Notes: generated by a model not told the origin, from the sequence alone. A stretch of DNA of 36,071 nucleotides from Cytophagales bacterium (GCA_013298865.1 JAAFJL010000038.1:1-36071), one strand, 5' to 3'; shown: positions 15,829 through 25,125, counted from the stretch's first letter. A program made the numbers and translations.

Positions 15829-17385
15829 GTGAGTAATGAATTAATTATTAATTCGACTCCCAAGGGTGATCGCATAGCTCTCTTGCAAGACAAAAGAGTT
15901 GTAGAATACCACCTTGAGGAGTCAGAACCACACTTTTCAGTTGGAGATATTTATCTCGGAACAGTCAAGAAGATGGTAACGGGGTTGAATGCGGCTTTTA
16001 TTGACATAGGTTATGAAAAAGATGCTTTTTTGCATTATCATGATTTAGGTCCGAACATCAACTCCTTGAATAAATGGACGAAGGATGTGATAGCCAAACG
16101 TGTGAATTCGGGCAAATTAGATAATTTTAAGCTCGAACCAGAAATTGATAAGCACGATAATATCGAAAAAGTGCTTGGTAGAAATACTCCAATTCTGGTA
16201 CAGGTTCAGAAAGAACCAATTTCCACGAAAGGTCCTCGCTTAACTTGCGACATTTCGATTGCTGGACGTTATTTAGTCCTTGTGCCTTTCTCGAACGGCG
16301 TTAATATTTCTAAAAAAATTACTTCTAAAGCAGAACGTCAGCGACTTCATAAATTGATGATGTCGGTGAAAAGTCAAAATTTTGGAGTAATTGTTAGAAC
16401 TGTTGCTGAAGGAAAGGATGTAGAAGAACTCGAAAGAGACTTACGGGAATCATTAGCAAAATGGGAAGCAGGCATGAAAATGCTTCGTGAAGCCAAACCA
16501 CGTGATAAAGTCATTGGGGAAATGAGCCGAGCGACTTCAATGCTGCGAGATTTGTTAAATGAGAACTTCGATAGTGTGATTGTTGATACCCCAGAATTGT
16601 TTCAGGAAGCTAAAAATTATGTTCATAATATTGCTCCTGATAAAGAAAAAATTGTAAAACTCCATTCAGGAAAAAGCAAGGTTTTTGAACAATTAGGCAT
16701 TGAAAAGCAATTAAAAATGCTTTTTGGACGCTCTGTTAGTTTGCCAGGCGGAGGTTATTTGATAGTAGAACATACAGAGGCATTGCACGTGATTGATGTG
16801 AATTCGGGAAATAAATCCAATACCGAACAAGACCAAGAAGCAACTGCTCTAAGTGTAAATAGAGAATCTGCCAAAGAAATTGCTCGCCAATTAAGATTGC
16901 GAGATATGGGAGGAATCATTGTAATTGATTTCATTGATATGAAAAAAGCTGAAAATAAAAAGCTGATTCAAGACATCATGAAAGACGAAATGAAAGCCGA
17001 CCGTTCAAAATATACCATTCTACCTCTGACAAAATTTGGTCTCATGCAAATTACTCGTCAAAGAGTAAGACCAGAAATGAATGTTGTAACTTCTGAAAAC
17101 TGTCCAAGTTGTGGCGGCACAGGGAAAATCACAGCAAGTATTGCCGTTTCTGATGTAATTGAGCATAATTTGGAACATATTTTATTAAAGCAAAACGAGA
17201 AAAAACCAACAATTCTGTTGCACCCATTCTTGTTTGCATACTTTACGAAAGGATTTCCATCAAAAAGATTAAAGTGGTATCTTAAATATAAAACTTGGAT
17301 TAATCTGGTAGAAGATTCTTCTTTGGCAGTTACGGATTTTAAATTCCAAAACTCACATGGAGAACTTATCGAATTGAACGGTTAA
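15829..17385 (+). CDS. rng: Ribonuclease E/G family protein (RNase G)
   Basis: This 518-residue cytoplasmic endoribonuclease processes rRNA 5' ends and mRNA. I start it at the GTG giving MSNELIINSTPKGDR, the usual Bacteroidota N-terminus; a TTG nine codons upstream is less likely. An S1 RNA-binding domain follows (VGDIYLGTVKKM, FIDIGYEKDAFLH), split by a charged insertion of about 50 residues. Catalytic Mg-binding Asp residues lie in HVIDVNSG and VIDFIDM, and the zinc-link motif CPSCGGTG lies near residue 430. The long C-terminal scaffold of RNase E is absent, so it is the RNase G form. It has its own terminator and is not tightly linked to smpB. Confidence 0.95.
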   Translation: MSNELIINSTPKGDRIALLQDKRVVEYHLEESEPHFSVGDIYLGTVKKMVTGLNAAFIDIGYEKDAFLHYHDLGPNINSLNKWTKDVIAKRVNSGKLDNFKLEPEIDKHDNIEKVLGRNTPILVQVQKEPISTKGPRLTCDISIAGRYLVLVPFSNGVNISKKITSKAERQRLHKLMMSVKSQNFGVIVRTVAEGKDVEELERDLRESLAKWEAGMKMLREAKPRDKVIGEMSRATSMLRDLLNENFDSVIVDTPELFQEAKNYVHNIAPDKEKIVKLHSGKSKVFEQLGIEKQLKMLFGRSVSLPGGGYLIVEHTEALHVIDVNSGNKSNTEQDQEATALSVNRESAKEIARQLRLRDMGGIIVIDFIDMKKAENKKLIQDIMKDEMKADRSKYTILPLTKFGLMQITRQRVRPEMNVVTSENCPSCGGTGKITASIAVSDVIEHNLEHILLKQNEKKPTILLHPFLFAYFTKGFPSKRLKWYLKYKTWINLVEDSSLAVTDFKFQNSHGELIELNG

Positions 17386-17417
17386 TTCTCAGAAAGTTTA
17401 AACAGTTTCTCTTTCAA

Positions 17418-17453
17418 AAAACCCCCTCCTACGTAAGCGTAAGTGGGGGTTTT
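17418..17453 (+). terminator. Terminator after rng
   Basis: AAAACCCCC (17418-17426) pairs with GGGGGTTTT (17445-17453). An inner TACG/CGTA helix (17430-17433 with 17438-17441) tightens the loop. It lies 33 bases past the rng stop. Confidence 0.85.
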
Positions 17454-17599
17454 GAGTTTCTGACCTTGACTTTAAGAATTATTAACAAGGAATGAACAGT
17501 GCAGATTCTATAATTGAAAATGAAATGCTTAATTTTATAAAGGAAAGTCGATAATCGAAAAATGAACTGGGCGGCACTCCGTATCGGAATAGAAAAATC

Positions 17600-18055
17600 A
17601 TGGCAAAGGAAAAAATAGAAAAACATATAGAAATCAAGAACCGAAGAGCTTCATTTGAGTACTTTTTTCTTGAGACTTATACCGCAGGCATAGTGTTGAC
17701 GGGGACTGAAATTAAATCAATTCGTCAGGGAAAAGTAAATTTGACAGATGCGTATTGCGTTTTTAATAGCAATGAACTGATGATTAAGCAGATGCACATT
17801 TCGCAATACAACGAAGGGACTCATTATAATCATGAGCCGCTTCGTGATAGATTGTTATTGCTTCAGAAAAGAGAATTGAAAAAACTGGTCAATAAATTAA
17901 AAGATGTAGGTTTGACGATTGTACCTACAAGAATGTTTATTTCTGATAGAGGTTTTGCTAAAATTGATATTGCTTTGGCAAAAGGAAAAAAACTATACGA
18001 CAAGCGGGAGACTATCAAAGAAAAAGACGTGAAACGAAACTTGGAAAGAGAATAA
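17600..18055 (+). CDS. smpB: SsrA (tmRNA)-binding protein SmpB
   Basis: This 151-residue cytoplasmic protein brings tmRNA to stalled ribosomes in trans-translation. Family blocks are [42 protein letters not shown], and the basic C-terminal tail starting [15 protein letters not shown], which mimics a codon-anticodon stem. The length is normal. The ssrA gene itself is not in the window. It is followed after one base by lptB, so the two are in one operon. Confidence 0.97.
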   Translation: MAKEKIEKHIEIKNRRASFEYFFLETYTAGIVLTGTEIKSIRQGKVNLTDAYCVFNSNELMIKQMHISQYNEGTHYNHEPLRDRLLLLQKRELKKLVNKLKDVGLTIVPTRMFISDRGFAKIDIALAKGKKLYDKRETIKEKDVKRNLERE

Positions 18056-18056
18056 A

Positions 18057-18797
18057 ATGATACTGAAAACAGAAAATTTAGTCAAGAAATATGGACAACG
18101 TTTGGTGAATGATAATGTGAGTTATCATGTAGCACAGGGCGAAATTGTGGGTTTGCTTGGACCAAATGGTGCTGGTAAAACAACATCTTTTTACATGGCT
18201 ACTGGTTTAGTGAAACCTAATTCTGGAAAGGTTTTTTTGGATGATGTAGAAGTCACAGACCTACCCATGTACAAGCGTGCAAGGCTCGGAATCGGTTATT
18301 TAGCTCAGGAAGCATCCGTTTTTAGGGCTTTGACAGTTGAAGAAAATATTTTGGCGGTATTGGAAATGACCAAACTTTCTAAGAAAGAACAAAAAGAAAA
18401 AACTGAACAATTGCTGGAAGAGTTTTCATTGACTCATGTACGTAAAAATATGGGGCAAGTGCTTTCTGGAGGGGAACGCCGCCGTACAGAAATTGCTCGT
18501 GCATTGGCAGTTGACCCTAAGTTTATCCTTTTGGACGAACCTTTTGCTGGCGTTGACCCAATCGCTGTGGAAGAAATCCAAGGAATTGTAGCCAAACTCA
18601 AATTTAGAAATATCGGGATTTTGATTACTGACCATAATGTGGACGAGACGCTTTCAATTACTGACCGTGCTTACTTACTTTTTGAAGGAAAAATTCTGAA
18701 ATCGGGTACACCCCAAGAACTCGCCGACGATGAACAGGTTCGTCGTTTGTATTTGGGAAAACATTTTGAACTGAAACGAAAAAACTACGAGCAGTAA
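18057..18797 (+). CDS. lptB: LPS export ABC transporter ATP-binding protein LptB
   Basis: This 246-residue cytoplasmic ATPase powers extraction of LPS from the inner membrane together with LptF, LptG and LptC. The Walker A motif GPNGAGKT lies at 35-42, the Q-loop in [17 protein letters not shown], the signature [15 protein letters not shown], the Walker B motif [13 protein letters not shown] and the H-loop in [19 protein letters not shown] and GGERRR are typical of LptB rather than LivG-like ATPases. Its start is one base after the smpB stop. It ends three bases before the stop of the convergent dipeptidase gene, with no room for a terminator. Confidence 0.95.
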   Translation: MILKTENLVKKYGQRLVNDNVSYHVAQGEIVGLLGPNGAGKTTSFYMATGLVKPNSGKVFLDDVEVTDLPMYKRARLGIGYLAQEASVFRALTVEENILAVLEMTKLSKKEQKEKTEQLLEEFSLTHVRKNMGQVLSGGERRRTEIARALAVDPKFILLDEPFAGVDPIAVEEIQGIVAKLKFRNIGILITDHNVDETLSITDRAYLLFEGKILKSGTPQELADDEQVRRLYLGKHFELKRKNYEQ

Positions 18798-18800
18798 AAC

Positions 18801-20333
18801 CTACTCCATCATCATCATTGCGACATACGATTCTATCCCTTCCCAAATATTTTTGATACGGATATTCTCATTTTCTGCGTGTTGATTGTTGTCGTGGTTA
18901 GCAATAGAAACTGTAATCGTTGGCGTTGCTAAGTACTTTTCAAATACATAAAGTGGTAAACTTCCACCTGAACTTGGCATCAAAACAATCTTTTCTTTTA
19001 CTGTTGACTGTACCGCTTTGATAACATTTTGAGCAATTGGTAAATCCATTTTAGTTCGCTGAGCGTTGTAACCGTCCTTGGCAATTACACGTGCAATGAG
19101 AGGGTATTTTGAACGTTCTTCTTCTGTAATGCTCTCATTCTGAGTAACATAGAATCCCTGAGAACGAATATGTTCAATCACTTTTTGGACTTGTCTCTGG
19201 GAATCATTTCCTAAAACTAAGCGTAAATCAAGAGCCGCCGTTGCCGAAGTTGGAATTACATTGGCTGCCATTTTGCCTACATTGGCACTAAGCAAACCAC
19301 TTACATTTAACGAAGGTTCATTGATTAATTCTACTAAAGATTTTCCACCACCTTCTGCACGAACAAACCCTAATTCTTGTCGCATTTGTTCTTCTACGGG
19401 CGGGATATTTTTCAAGGCTAATTTCTCTGTTTCAGTCATCGGAATGACATCGTCGTAGAACCCTTTCACCAAAACTTTTCCGTTATCGTCTTTCATCGAA
19501 GCCAATAATTTTGATAGCAACATTCCTGGATTTGGTGCCCAATTGCCATAATGTCCACTATGAAGAGGGCGTTTTGAAGCAAAAACTTTTACTTCCATAT
19601 TCACATCTCCACGCACCCCGAAAGTAATTTGTTTTCTACCAGATTGATGCACAGGTCCATCGCAAATAATCCATAAGTCAGATTTGAGTTTTTCCTTATG
19701 TTTTTCTAAAATTTCTGCTAAATGAGTCGAACCTGCTTCCTCTTCACCTTCAAAGAAAAACTTTAGATTTATGGATGGCTTCATACCAGTTTTTACTAAA
19801 GTTTTATAAGCAGAAAGTATGGCAAATACCCCCGCCTTATCGTCTGAGGCACTTCTGCCATAAATTCTCCACTCTGGATTAATGGTTTCTGAGGGTTTTG
19901 GAGCAGGAATAATCTTTCCGTTTTTCTCCAAAGAAGCATCTAAAAATACAGATTCAAAAGGTTTTATGCCCTCTGCCCATTGGTTAGGATTTACAGGCTG
20001 ACCGTCGTAATGAGCATAAAAAATAATTGTCTTTTTAGCATTTGGTGTATTGATTTCTCCGAAAATTGCAGGAGGCACACCCTTCGTTTTTCCATCCAAA
20101 AACTGAGGTTTTATGCCATTAGCTTCCATCATTTTGGCGATGTATGCAGCAGTTTTTTGTATGCCAACTGTATCATAAACCACATTAGGAATTGAAAGTA
20201 AGCCCATGAACTCTTGTAATAATTGATGTTCGTTGGCTTTGCGGTAAGTTTGGGTTTTTTCTTGAACAGTATTTTGTCCGAAAGAGCATATTGCCGAAAG
20301 AATGAGAATAGAAAGGAGGAAAGTTTTTTTCAT
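18801..20333 (-). CDS. Secreted M20-family metallopeptidase (dipeptidase)
   Basis: This protein of about 510 residues begins at the ATG giving MKKTFLLSILILSAICSFGQ, a Sec signal peptide; an in-frame ATG 18 codons upstream would bury it. It is a co-catalytic zinc peptidase of clan MH: FYAHYDGQPV (zinc His), GRSASDDKAG (bridging Asp), FEGEEEAGS (catalytic Glu pair), WIICDGP, and a dimerisation lid with RPLHSGHYG. The form resembles ArgE/DapE/CNDP-like dipeptidases, acting in the periplasm on short peptides. It is divergent from the small membrane protein and convergent with lptB, so it is monocistronic. The exact substrate cannot be told from sequence. Confidence 0.92.
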   Translation of the reverse strand: MKKTFLLSILILSAICSFGQNTVQEKTQTYRKANEHQLLQEFMGLLSIPNVVYDTVGIQKTAAYIAKMMEANGIKPQFLDGKTKGVPPAIFGEINTPNAKKTIIFYAHYDGQPVNPNQWAEGIKPFESVFLDASLEKNGKIIPAPKPSETINPEWRIYGRSASDDKAGVFAILSAYKTLVKTGMKPSINLKFFFEGEEEAGSTHLAEILEKHKEKLKSDLWIICDGPVHQSGRKQITFGVRGDVNMEVKVFASKRPLHSGHYGNWAPNPGMLLSKLLASMKDDNGKVLVKGFYDDVIPMTETEKLALKNIPPVEEQMRQELGFVRAEGGGKSLVELINEPSLNVSGLLSANVGKMAANVIPTSATAALDLRLVLGNDSQRQVQKVIEHIRSQGFYVTQNESITEEERSKYPLIARVIAKDGYNAQRTKMDLPIAQNVIKAVQSTVKEKIVLMPSSGGSLPLYVFEKYLATPTITVSIANHDNNQHAENENIRIKNIWEGIESYVAMMMME

Positions 20334-20427
20334 GGCTTTTGATGTTTTTACAAATATAAGGCACTTACTTTTAAATATTTCGTACATTTAGTTATAAGCA
20401 ATTTTCAACCACTTTTCCCATCTCCAG

Positions 20428-20724
20428 ATGAAGACATTAACACTAACACTCAACATTATTTTACTTATTTCCTTGATTCCTTCTTTTTTACTGGCAATAA
20501 CTTCACCCATGATTTTTGGTGCAGGCGAAAACAAACGCCTATGGTGGACACTCTGGACAGCATTAGCTTTACCCGTTTTGATAATTATTACACAATTTAT
20601 TTGTTGGAAAGCCTATAACAATCAAAATTACGATTTAGCTCTAAAAGTAAGTCTAATCCCCATTCTGAATTGGATATTACTCATTTTCTTTATGCTTATG
20701 ATGGGTGGTGGGGTGAAGAGGTGA
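20428..20724 (+). CDS. Small three-helix membrane protein, unknown function
   Basis: This 98-residue protein is almost entirely hydrophobic, with predicted helices at about 5-27, 40-60 and 73-92. Its charged residues lie in the loops (GAGENKRLWW and KAYNNQNYD). No family is recognised. The ATG at 20428 starts right before the first helix. It is divergent from the M20 dipeptidase, 94 bases apart, and a triple TTTATACAA motif follows its stop immediately. The coding case rests on hydrophobic periodicity and clean flanks. Confidence 0.65.
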   Translation: MKTLTLTLNIILLISLIPSFLLAITSPMIFGAGENKRLWWTLWTALALPVLIIITQFICWKAYNNQNYDLALKVSLIPILNWILLIFFMLMMGGGVKR

Positions 20725-20760
20725 TTTATACAAAACTGTATTTATACAATTTTGTATAAA
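20725..20760. promoter_or_regulatory. Nested inverted repeats with three TTTATACAA half-sites
   Basis: TTTATACAAAA (20725-20735) is the exact reverse complement of TTTTGTATAAA (20750-20760). A second direct copy, TTTATACAA (20741-20749), forms a tighter palindrome with the same right arm across two T. The element starts right after the stop of the small membrane protein. It may be an operator for the DUF4349 gene or a termination hairpin. Confidence 0.45.
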
Positions 20761-20938
20761 TAATATTGAAATGAGTGGTTTTATGAATTTTAAATCAATA
20801 ATTAAAAAATCTTAACTTTACTTTAATTATTTTTTAATTATTCACAATTTATCAACAAGGCTTTGCGTTTTTGTAATGAACCTATTTACAACAAAAGGAA
20901 TAAGTTTAAACAGGTTCATAAACATAACCTTTACAAAA

Positions 20939-21853
20939 ATGAAAAATACCTCAATTACTACTCTTGGTGTTGCTTTGTTGGCAGCCGTTTTATTGTCCAA
21001 TTGTTCTGGTGAAAAGAAATCGGAAGCGATGGGTTTTGCCGAATCTATGGCGGATAGTGTATCTGTCGCTTCTTCCTCTGCGAGCGTGGATGGTTTGGAA
21101 ACTCCCGAAAAACGAAAGTTTATCCGAACGGCAGATGTCCGTTTCAAGGTAAAAAATGTGCAAAATGCAACAAATGTTATTACTGATGTTGTCCAGAAAT
21201 ATGGTGGCTTTCTGACTCATTCAGAATTATCTACCCAAACTCTTGACATTAATGAAGTAGAATTAAGTGCAGATTCTGTCTTGAAGAATAAATCCTATGA
21301 GATGTCGAATGATATTACGCTCAGAATTCCCAACCAGTATTTCGACAAAACACTTCGTGAATTACAGCCTTTAATGAGCTTTTTGGAAAGACAAACTATT
21401 TCAGCAGATGATGTAAGTTTGTCTTTGATGGCAAGCGACTTACGCAAAAATCGCTATTCGAATTTCGAGAAAAAATATTCAAAATCTATCGAAACTAAGG
21501 GCAGAAAATTAGGTGAAACTGCCAATGCACAAGAGACACTTTTCAACTACGAAAGTGAGGCAGATGCCAACAAAATTTCAACTTTAGGGCTACAAGACAA
21601 GGTAAATTATAGTACAATATCCTTGCATTTGTACCAACCCGTGAGTGTCATGCAGGAAATGTTGCCCAATATTGGGAATGTCCATGCTTTCAAACCGAAT
21701 CTTTTCGTTAGAATTTGGCAAAGTGTAAAAGATGGTTGGTATATTTTAGAAGAAATCATTGTAGGAGTTACCAAACTCTGGTTCTTGTTTGTGCTTGGTT
21801 TTGGAGGATATTGGTTGCTGAAACTTTATCAAAAGAGGATAAAAACTATTTGA
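20939..21853 (+). CDS. DUF4349-family lipoprotein
   Basis: This 304-residue protein starts at the ATG giving MKNTSITTLGV, since a lipobox (LLSNC, Cys22) follows. The earlier in-frame ATG at 20876 lies within a leader hairpin. DUF4349 blocks are RKFIRTADVRFKVKNV, VVQKYGGFLTHSE, and ITLRIPNQYFDKTLRELQPL. A charged coiled-coil-like stretch (about 160-205) and the domain end VNYSTISLHLYQP follow, then a C-terminal transmembrane helix at about 275-297 and a basic tail. DUF4349 proteins are poorly characterised envelope proteins. A lipid anchor plus a C-terminal helix would tether both ends to membrane. An imperfect 12-bp hairpin (20876-20919) lies in its leader. Confidence 0.88.
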   Translation: MKNTSITTLGVALLAAVLLSNCSGEKKSEAMGFAESMADSVSVASSSASVDGLETPEKRKFIRTADVRFKVKNVQNATNVITDVVQKYGGFLTHSELSTQTLDINEVELSADSVLKNKSYEMSNDITLRIPNQYFDKTLRELQPLMSFLERQTISADDVSLSLMASDLRKNRYSNFEKKYSKSIETKGRKLGETANAQETLFNYESEADANKISTLGLQDKVNYSTISLHLYQPVSVMQEMLPNIGNVHAFKPNLFVRIWQSVKDGWYILEEIIVGVTKLWFLFVLGFGGYWLLKLYQKRIKTI

Positions 21854-21885
21854 TTCTCAGATAATTACAGTAGAATTTTCATAAA

Positions 21886-21918
21886 AAAAGCCCTACAAGA
21901 TTGAATCTCGTAGGGCTT
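21886..21918. terminator. Bidirectional terminator between DUF4349 and the barrel gene
   Basis: A 15-bp stem with one A-C mismatch (21886-21900 with 21904-21918) and a 3-base loop has AAAGCCCTAC on the left and GTAGGGCTTT on the right. It is flanked by A on the left and serves both convergent genes. Confidence 0.85.
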
Positions 21919-21939
21919 TCGTTGTCCAGAAAAGATATT

Positions 21940-23169
21940 TTACAATCTTATACCGAAACTAATTGTGTTCAATTTAGGACCACGATTATCTTGGAATAAA
22001 GTATTCAAATCATAGTTTACGAACAATGTCGGGAAGTTTTCCACATTAACTTCAAAGTCTAAACCATAACGAGTTTTATTCAAAAACAAACTTGAATGAT
22101 CGTGCTGTTTGTTGCCAGTTGCGTCTTCTTTGGTTTTTGTATAACTATCCAAAAGATACCCAACGTGTCCACCGAAGCCAATATAATTGAACTTTGAATC
22201 TCTTTTTCCAGCAATATAAAACATGATAGGAAAGTTCAAATAAGCGGCAGTCATTTTACTTTTACAAAGCTCTACATTTTTTCCATCTATCTGATAATCA
22301 GTGAATTTCACGCCATTAGTGCCTTTTGAGATAACCTTACTTTGTTCTTTAGAAGTATCAAACATGAAGTTATTCCAGCTAAATTCTAAACCATAGTTCA
22401 TTTTCAAAGCAGATTTTGTTCCTCTTGAAAGTGTTACGCTACGAGTCCAACCGAAGGCAACGTATCTTGAACCCAAAGCACTTAATTCAAAATCTGCTGG
22501 AGCATAATCTGCTGTTTTGGTGATATTTCCAGTTCCTGTGTAGCTATTCAAACCCAAGTAAAGGTTAAATCCATTTCTGCTATGAAAACCTCCTACTTTT
22601 TTAGATTTAACATTGACGGTATCACTTTTGTCGTTGCTTCTTATTCGGATATTTACTTCATCGGTATCACCATTTTTTACCTGCACGCCATTCAAACTTA
22701 CATGAACTTCGTCGCTGCCATCAACTACGTGTACGCCATTCAAACCGATTTTTACCGATTTTTTATCACTTGAATTATTGCTACTATTTCCAGATTGCTT
22801 GTTTTCAGACATTTTAGAGGTATTAATGGCGATATTTACAGATTTACCATCTTGTGTAATCACGATTAAAGTGTCTTTTTCGATGTCACTGTTGATAACT
22901 TTACGAATACCTTTCCATGTTTCATCGTTCAAAGTCATTCCTTTTTCAGCCATCAAGGCTTGAATATTTTCACGTAGCGTCTGGTTGTTCTTTTTACCCA
23001 CAACTACCTGATTTCTCTTGTCAACATTAATAATTGTTGAATCTGTTTCTGATTTTTTAGCAAAGTTTTTTGAAGTAAAACTTACAAAACAAACTAAAGC
23101 TAAAATTACTGTACGAACGAGTTTTTGAGTGAATTGACTCTTATTGCTCTGGGTGGCTATTACTTTCAT
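21940..23169 (-). CDS. Outer-membrane beta-barrel protein of the sigma/anti-sigma operon
   Basis: This 409-residue protein has a signal peptide (hydrophobic residues 18-36, ending NFAKK) and a periplasmic region of about 150 residues. That region contains two similar segments, KIGLNGVHVVDGSDEVHV and VSLNGVQVKNGDTDEVNI, about 19 residues each, of the LNGVxVxxG-DEV type. A PorT-like barrel follows from about 190 with alternating aromatic strands (FNLYLGLNSYTG, YLNFPIMFYIAGK) and the C-terminal strand NTISFGIRL. It is third on the minus strand after the ECF sigma factor and anti-sigma-like genes, 193 bases from the latter. A role as sensor or target of that system is inferred. Confidence 0.85.
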   Translation of the reverse strand: MKVIATQSNKSQFTQKLVRTVILALVCFVSFTSKNFAKKSETDSTIINVDKRNQVVVGKKNNQTLRENIQALMAEKGMTLNDETWKGIRKVINSDIEKDTLIVITQDGKSVNIAINTSKMSENKQSGNSSNNSSDKKSVKIGLNGVHVVDGSDEVHVSLNGVQVKNGDTDEVNIRIRSNDKSDTVNVKSKKVGGFHSRNGFNLYLGLNSYTGTGNITKTADYAPADFELSALGSRYVAFGWTRSVTLSRGTKSALKMNYGLEFSWNNFMFDTSKEQSKVISKGTNGVKFTDYQIDGKNVELCKSKMTAAYLNFPIMFYIAGKRDSKFNYIGFGGHVGYLLDSYTKTKEDATGNKQHDHSSLFLNKTRYGLDFEVNVENFPTLFVNYDLNTLFQDNRGPKLNTISFGIRL

Positions 23170-23362
23170 GATTTTTCTTATTTAGTGTTTCTTGTTTGGT
23201 AGAGGTCTAATAATCAAACGGTTACCTTTTTTGACTAATGATTTTTTACACTTAACTTGAAACTGTTTTTGTTTTTTATTTTTACGAAACAACTTTATTG
23301 AATTCTTATTCCTTACTGTTGCTTTCTGTAATCAAGATGCTAAAGTTTTTGAGTAGGTTGCA

Positions 23363-24349
23363 TCACTTTTGATTTTTTTCTCGAATATTTTCTAAAGAGT
23401 TTGCAATCGACTCACGAGTGTTATCTAATTTGGCATCCGCCCGAGCCAATAATTTTTTTGGCTTGAAACCAACTTCATTCCAATCTACATTTTCTCCTTT
23501 TTTAGCACGAACTACTTGTTGCCAAATTTTACTTAATCGAGTAGTTTTTTTAGTAATTTCTGTCGAAGCATCAGTTGCAGATTCTGTATTCTCCTCTTTC
23601 AAATCCAAAAGATTCAAAACGATGGTTTCGTTTACAATTTTTGGGTTTTGGGCAACTTCAACATTGTCAACCAAATTAATAACAATCGTATTTTCAGAAG
23701 GTCTTATTTCAGGCTTATATTCCATCCGAGGCTGAATTGTATTCACATCCAATTTTTCTGAAATTGTTTTTGCCACTTGATTTTGCTCATTTTCAACAGG
23801 CAAAATCAATACTTTTGGTTCAGCAATACTACCGTTATAAATTGTACTATTCTGATTTTTTCTTTTTACTTTAATCGAGTTTTTAGGGCTAAATTTTATA
23901 GTAGCAATCTCTTTTTCTGGAACAACAACTGCTGTATTTTCAGTTGTTTTATTAATTATTTTTGGGGAAATATTAGTAGGATTAGTCTTTTTAATATTTT
24001 GATTAACAGACACTTGTGGATTTACTCCGTCAGTTTTATTATTTTGTAAAAGCCAACCACCAGCACCAATCATCAACATCACAGAAGCCGCAGCAGCGTA
24101 ACGCCACCAAAGCGGGAGTATTTTTGTATTTTCCCGTTCTTTTAATCGAGCCTCCAACTTTATCCAAGCCTGTGGGCGAGGGTTACGTTCGTACTCACGA
24201 AGTTTCTCAACCAACTCTTCGGGCATATCAACATTGGTTTTAGACTGCAAACGAGTTTCCAATTTCGACCAAGTTTCTGGTCGAGGATTCCTTTCAAAGT
24301 CTCGCAACTTGTCGGCAAAAATTTTGTCAATATTTGGTTGCTTTTCCAT
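23363..24349 (-). CDS. Putative membrane anti-sigma factor with duplicated N-terminal motif
   Basis: This 328-residue protein has an N-terminal cytoplasmic region with two 24-residue copies (residues 11-34 and 46-69, identical at 15 positions) of the pattern KLR-x2-ERNPRP-x2-W-x-KLE. One transmembrane helix follows at 83-102 (WWRYAAAASVMLMIG). The rest is a periplasmic, Lys/Thr/Asn-rich low-complexity domain with conserved-looking patches VINLVDN and VLNLLDL. Topology and position directly after an ECF sigma gene make it a sigma-binding regulator by context. No canonical zinc-binding HxxxCxxC motif is seen, so the binding mode would be different. Most relatives I recall have one motif copy; the duplication is notable. 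Confidence 0.8.
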   Translation of the reverse strand: MEKQPNIDKIFADKLRDFERNPRPETWSKLETRLQSKTNVDMPEELVEKLREYERNPRPQAWIKLEARLKERENTKILPLWWRYAAAASVMLMIGAGGWLLQNNKTDGVNPQVSVNQNIKKTNPTNISPKIINKTTENTAVVVPEKEIATIKFSPKNSIKVKRKNQNSTIYNGSIAEPKVLILPVENEQNQVAKTISEKLDVNTIQPRMEYKPEIRPSENTIVINLVDNVEVAQNPKIVNETIVLNLLDLKEENTESATDASTEITKKTTRLSKIWQQVVRAKKGENVDWNEVGFKPKKLLARADAKLDNTRESIANSLENIREKNQK

Positions 24350-24358
24350 GGTTGTATT

Positions 24359-24379
24359 TTTTAGCTTTTAGCTATGATT
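24359..24379 (-). repeat. Heptamer repeat just before the anti-sigma start
   Basis: Two exact TTTTAGC units (24359-24372) and a diverged third (TATGATT) lie 9 to 30 bases upstream of the anti-sigma ATG. Minus-strand unit is GCTAAAA, near the GCTAAC types elsewhere in the window. Confidence 0.4.
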
Positions 24380-24453
24380 TTTTGTAAATGTCTGACTAAT
24401 AAATATTTAAGAAAAGATAATATGAATTTTGTCTAAAAACTCATTGCTCAAAG

Positions 24454-24996
24454 CTACAATTTCACTAATTGTTCTTGTAAATAAACTCTTGCTCTTGATA
24501 ATTGAGATTTAGAAGTGCTTTCTGTAATTCCCAAACTTTGTGCAATTTCTGCATGAGAATAACCTTCGATTGCGTATAAGTTGAAAACTGTTCTGTAACC
24601 TGTGGGTAATTTTTCAATAATTTTCAATAAATCTTCCGTTTCTAAATCAGTTGCGAATTGCTCAGGTTCGGGTTCGTAAAGAATATTGTCATAACTGGTT
24701 TCGTGTTCAAATTTTTTCTTGGAACGAATATACATCAATGCCTCATTTACCATAATTCGTCTAATCCAACCCTCGAAACTTCCTTCTAATTTAAAGCTAT
24801 TTATTTTATCAAAAACCCGCATGAAACCTTCTATTAGCACTTCTTCGGCTTCAAAATCATCGTGCAAGTACCGAAAACATATTCCCATCATTTTAGGAGA
24901 ATACTTTTCATATACCCGCCGTTGGGCTTTTGGGTCGCCGTTTTGGCAAGCCTTCACCAACGCTTCTTCTGACTGAAATAGAGATAAAAGTTTCAC
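24454..24996 (-). CDS. ECF-type RNA polymerase sigma-70 factor
   Basis: This 180-residue protein has the two ECF domains. Sigma-2 lies at about 10-95 (ALVKACQNGDPKAQRRVYEKY, in pieces, then AEEVLIEGFMRVFDKI and FEGWIRRIMVNEAL). Sigma-4 lies at about 115-178 (LPTGYRTVFNLYAIEGYSHAEIAQSLGITE in pieces, then TSKSQLSRAR). The core -10 and -35 binding helices are intact and there is no sigma-3. It heads a minus-strand set with the anti-sigma-like and barrel genes. The targets are unknown. The gap to the next gene is 104 bases and contains a heptamer repeat. Confidence 0.93.
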   Translation of the reverse strand: MKLLSLFQSEEALVKACQNGDPKAQRRVYEKYSPKMMGICFRYLHDDFEAEEVLIEGFMRVFDKINSFKLEGSFEGWIRRIMVNEALMYIRSKKKFEHETSYDNILYEPEPEQFATDLETEDLLKIIEKLPTGYRTVFNLYAIEGYSHAEIAQSLGITESTSKSQLSRARVYLQEQLVKL

Positions 24997-25082
24997 AATC
25001 TTGGCTTATTTAGTTTTGACGTAAATGGGTTTAGTAATTATTTACGCTTTCATAAATGTAGATGAAAATTCGATTTGAAAGG

Positions 25083-25115
25083 TTGCACGAGAGGAAAATC
25101 TTTTGAGTAAATTTG
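25083..25115 (+). promoter_or_regulatory. Probable murI promoter
   Basis: TTG (25083-25085) and TAAATTTG (25108-25115) are separated by 22 bases, fitting the Bacteroidota -33/-7 pattern. The murI ATG follows about 50 bases later. Confidence 0.5.
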
Positions 25116-25125
25116 TAATCTGACG

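Noticed and set aside
18798..18800. Terminator between lptB and the dipeptidase
   Set aside because: Only three bases separate the convergent stops; any termination must lie inside the opposite coding sequence, and I see no hairpin with a T run there.
20334..20387. Upstream start for the M20 peptidase
   Set aside because: It would place an 18-residue polar stretch before a good signal peptide, blocking export.
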